From positions 1 to 7,458 of the forward strand of contig CAJVCM010000056.1 of assembly GCA_910595815.1 (NCBI GenBank): DNA of 7,458 bases, in the 5' to 3' direction. The translations under genes and the position numbers were made by a program. This DNA is from Candidatus Thioglobus plumae. Its GTDB lineage: Bacteria; Pseudomonadota; Gammaproteobacteria; PS1; Pseudothioglobaceae. The notes beneath the pieces are model-generated. The model did not search any database. It worked only from the letters and a program-made list of their open reading frames with translations, and was not told the DNA's origin. This document shows positions 5,810 through 7,458 of this stretch, one piece after another. Positions within the stretch are counted from its first letter, which is position 1. Every line of letters begins with the position of its first letter.

Positions 5810-6558
5810 TGAATATTTCAACTGATTATAAAATTACCGCAGACGAGCTAAAAGATAAGGTTGTGCTAGTTACAGGTGCCAACCGTGGCTTTGGACGAGC
5901 GATGACACTTGATTTAGCTAAAGCTGGCGCAACGGTGATCATGCTTGGGCGTGATCTAGGCTCACTGGAAACCGTTTATGATGAAGTGGTTGATTTAGGC
6001 TATCAAGAACCCGTACTGTATCCGCTTGATTTAGAAGGGGCGACACCTGAGCACTATGAGCAGTTACAGGCGAATTTATTAGAACATTTTGGCCAGCTTG
6101 ATGGCCTTATTCACAATGCTGGCATTATTGGCACGATGATGCCAATTGAGCAATATGACATTAAGTTGTGGTACTCCACAATGCAAATTAACGTTAATGC
6201 ACCATTTATGCTTACGCAGTTTTTAATTCCAGTTTTGAGTAAGTCAGATGATGCTCGAATCTTGTTTCTTTCTTCATCTGTTGGCCGAGATGCTCGTGCC
6301 TACTGGGGCGCCTATGGGGTCAGTAAATTTGCCATTGAAGGACTAAGTAAAACCTTATCTGAAGAGCTGGAAAAAACCAATATTAAAGTTAACTCTCTTG
6401 ATCCAAAACGCATGCGTACCAAAATGCGACAAACTGCTTATCCAGCTGAAAATATAGAGAAAAATCCATTGCCAGAATCAATGTCCCCAGCGATTGTGTA
6501 TTTAATGAGTGAGAGCGCTAAAACCTTAAATGGCGAGCAGTTAACGCTAGAAGATTAG
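5809..6558 (+). CDS. yciK: YciK-type short-chain dehydrogenase/reductase
   Basis: This 249-residue protein is a classical NAD(P)-dependent SDR. Visible elements are the cofactor loop TGANRGFG (22-29), the strand end LGRD (46-49), HNAGIIG (102-108), the active-site asparagine N128 in INVNAPFMLTQ, S156 in LSSSVGR, and Y169 and K173 in YGVSK. The blocks MQINVNAPFMLTQ, SSSVGR and WGAYGVSKFAIEG match the YciK subfamily, whose substrate is not established. One oddity is that the PG motif after the last core strand, normally NPGxxRT in YciK, reads DPKRMRT (198-204) here. R48 suggests an NADP preference, but this is inference. The start codon shares one base with the rmuC stop, and AAGGA at 5795-5799 provides a ribosome-binding site. 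The stop overlaps the suhB stop by 4 bp on the other strand. Confidence 0.9.
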   Translation: MNISTDYKITADELKDKVVLVTGANRGFGRAMTLDLAKAGATVIMLGRDLGSLETVYDEVVDLGYQEPVLYPLDLEGATPEHYEQLQANLLEHFGQLDGLIHNAGIIGTMMPIEQYDIKLWYSTMQINVNAPFMLTQFLIPVLSKSDDARILFLSSSVGRDARAYWGAYGVSKFAIEGLSKTLSEELEKTNIKVNSLDPKRMRTKMRQTAYPAENIEKNPLPESMSPAIVYLMSESAKTLNGEQLTLED

Positions 6559-6573
6559 CGCTGTAAGTCTTCT
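6549..6573. terminator. Possible hairpin at the yciK/suhB convergent ends
   Basis: AGAAGA (6549-6554) pairs with TCTTCT (6568-6573). A T-G wobble and a T-A pair extend it to an eight-pair stem with a nine-base loop, and the stem arms flank both stop codons. Neither strand shows a T run after the stem and GC content is low, so it is a poor intrinsic terminator by the usual rules. It is the only inverted repeat I see at this junction that could separate the two transcripts. Confidence 0.25.
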
Positions 6574-7358
6574 GTTAAGTGTGGGTGGATTGTCTTTAAG
6601 ATTTCCTTAAAGACTTTCTCAGTGCCAGCAACGACGTTACCTGTTTCTAGGTATTTATCACGACCTGAAAAATCACCCACATAGCCGCCGGCTTCTTTAA
6701 CCAACAACACGCCGGCAGCAATATCCCAAATATTGAGTTCAATTTCCCAGAAGCCATCTAGTCGTCCAGCCGCTAAATAAGCAAGATCTAGAGCAGCAGA
6801 ACCGGCGCGGCGAATACCCGCAACTTTTGGATGAATGGCCTTGAACATGCCAAGGTAAGCATCTAAGTGTTGAGGTGCTTTAAATGGAAAGCCAGTACCG
6901 ATTAAAGTGTCTTCAAATCCATTAGCGCCCGTAACACGAATTCTTTGCTCGTTTAAGTATGCGCCTTCACCTTTTACAGCAGTGAATAGTTCTTCTTTAA
7001 AAGGGTCATAGACAACAGCGTGAGTCGGTTCATTATTTTCGTATAAGGCGATAGATACGGCATATTGTGGAAAGCCATGTAAATAGTTTGTAGTGCCATC
7101 TAGTGGATCAAGAATCCAAACAAAGCGTTTGTCTTTGCCTACAATTTCACCATTTTCTTCACCCAAAATTGAATGATCAGGAAAGGCATATTTCAACTCG
7201 TCTATAATGGCATCTTCAGCAGCTTTGTCGACTTCAGAAACAAAGTCATTTGCTGCTTTATTTTCAATCGTTAGCAGATCGATCTGATTGTGATATCTCA
7301 AAATGATGTCACCGGCTTTTCGGGCAGCTTTAACGGCAATATTAAGCGTAGGATTCAT
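6555..7358 (-). CDS. suhB: Inositol-1-monophosphatase family protein SuhB
   Basis: SuhB is a Mg2+-dependent inositol monophosphatase-family protein. In E. coli it also binds the Nus antitermination complex that aids ribosomal RNA synthesis and folding. Starting at ATG 7358 the product has 267 residues, the same length as E. coli SuhB. The metal-binding residues fall at the same numbers: E67 in GEENG, D84 and D87 in WILDPLDGTTNYLHGFP, and D212 in WDIAAGVLLVKEAGG. The block RRAGSAALDLAYLAAGRLDGFWE (183-205) is also intact. The frame extends ten codons upstream to 7388, but that would run into trmJ and add non-homologous residues, so the internal ATG is preferred. The gene is divergent from trmJ, a neighbour pair also found in E. 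coli, and meets the SDR gene tail to tail with a 4-bp overlap. Confidence 0.96.
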   Translation of the reverse strand: MNPTLNIAVKAARKAGDIILRYHNQIDLLTIENKAANDFVSEVDKAAEDAIIDELKYAFPDHSILGEENGEIVGKDKRFVWILDPLDGTTNYLHGFPQYAVSIALYENNEPTHAVVYDPFKEELFTAVKGEGAYLNEQRIRVTGANGFEDTLIGTGFPFKAPQHLDAYLGMFKAIHPKVAGIRRAGSAALDLAYLAAGRLDGFWEIELNIWDIAAGVLLVKEAGGYVGDFSGRDKYLETGNVVAGTEKVFKEILKTIHPHLTEDLQR

Positions 7359-7372
7359 AATTAAATAGACAG

Positions 7373-7458
7373 ATGGAAAAAGACACAAATTATACCTTTG
7401 ATAATGTACGCGTGGTTATGGTTAATACCACCGAGCCTGGTAATATTGGTGCGGCCGC
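7373..7458 (+). CDS. trmJ: tRNA/rRNA methyltransferase TrmJ, first 28 codons (3' part outside window)
   Basis: TrmJ is a SPOUT-fold S-adenosylmethionine enzyme that 2'-O-methylates nucleotide 32 of several tRNAs. The visible 28 residues end in NVRVVMVNTTEPGNIGAA (11-28). This matches the first strand and loop of TrmJ proteins, normally (N)IR(V/I)VLV-x-(T)-x-x-(P/T)-GN(I/M)G followed by small residues and AR. The next codon begins GC, consistent with a third alanine. ATG 7373 is the only ATG before the conserved block and gives an N-terminus about eight residues longer than the E. coli protein; no Shine-Dalgarno supports it. Only 14 bp separate it from the suhB start on the other strand. The suhB-trmJ head-to-head pair in E. 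coli supports the identification. Confidence 0.87.
   Translation, partial: MEKDTNYTFDNVRVVMVNTTEPGNIGAA
7389..7394 (-). promoter_or_regulatory. Consensus -10 (TATAAT) for suhB, inside trmJ
   Basis: The minus strand carries a perfect TATAAT at 7394-7389, about 30 bp upstream of the suhB ATG, giving a leader of roughly 20-25 nt. The -35 region is weak: TAACCA at 7418-7413 matches three of six at 18-bp spacing. The site lies within codons 6-8 of trmJ, so suhB transcription would have to start inside the neighbouring gene. Confidence 0.45.

Noticed and set aside
7359..7388. Ten-codon N-terminal extension of suhB
   Set aside because: Starting at 7358 gives 267 residues with catalytic positions numbered as in E. 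coli; the extension is non-homologous and overlaps the trmJ start.
1..7458. A novel defence, mobile or secondary-metabolite system
   Set aside because: Every gene falls into a known housekeeping-type family, and I saw no transposase, integrase, direct-repeat array, tRNA target or change in base composition marking an island.

Overview
The window looks like ordinary chromosome from an AT-rich gammaproteobacterium. The protein families (RNase T, SuhB divergent from TrmJ, a YciK-type SDR near a HAD phosphatase) are typical of Gammaproteobacteria. The AT-rich coding, very tight packing and scarce Shine-Dalgarno sites fit a streamlined marine or symbiotic lineage such as the SUP05/Thioglobus sulfur oxidisers. 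That placement is inferred from overall character; no marker gene here proves it.

Layout: (1) 1-773, minus: the N-terminal part of ilvD (dihydroxy-acid dehydratase), running off the left edge. (2) 774-846: a short divergent spacer with a good sigma70-type promoter for ilvD. Its -10 lies in a perfect 7-1-7 palindrome that offers a matching -10 for the rightward genes. (3) 847-3294, plus: a compact set consisting of a stand-alone ArgA-like acetyltransferase, rnt (RNase T) and a TolC-family outer-membrane protein. (4) 3277-3981, minus: a PlsC-type acyltransferase that overlaps the tolC-like gene tail to tail. (5) 3982-4038: a second divergent spacer with a consensus TATAAT. (6) 4039-6558, plus: three overlapping genes, a HAD phosphatase (annotated Gph by homology, but resembling MupP), rmuC and a yciK-type SDR. 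(7) 6555-7358, minus: suhB, overlapping the SDR gene by 4 bp. (8) 7373-7458, plus: the first 28 codons of trmJ, cut exactly at a NotI site at the right edge.

Functionally this is housekeeping: branched-chain amino acid synthesis (ilvD), a possible arginine-pathway acetyltransferase, RNA maturation (rnt, trmJ, suhB), phospholipid synthesis (plsC), small-molecule phosphate cleanup or cell-wall recycling (HAD phosphatase), and genome maintenance (rmuC). All eight complete genes and both partial ones belong to recognisable families. I saw no RNA gene, CRISPR array, insertion sequence, attachment site or defence cassette, and no clear novel system. The points most worth a second look are the kinase-less ArgA-like protein lacking the first GNAT strand, the MupP-versus-Gph question, the altered PG motif in the SDR, and the shared or embedded promoters at the divergent junctions.
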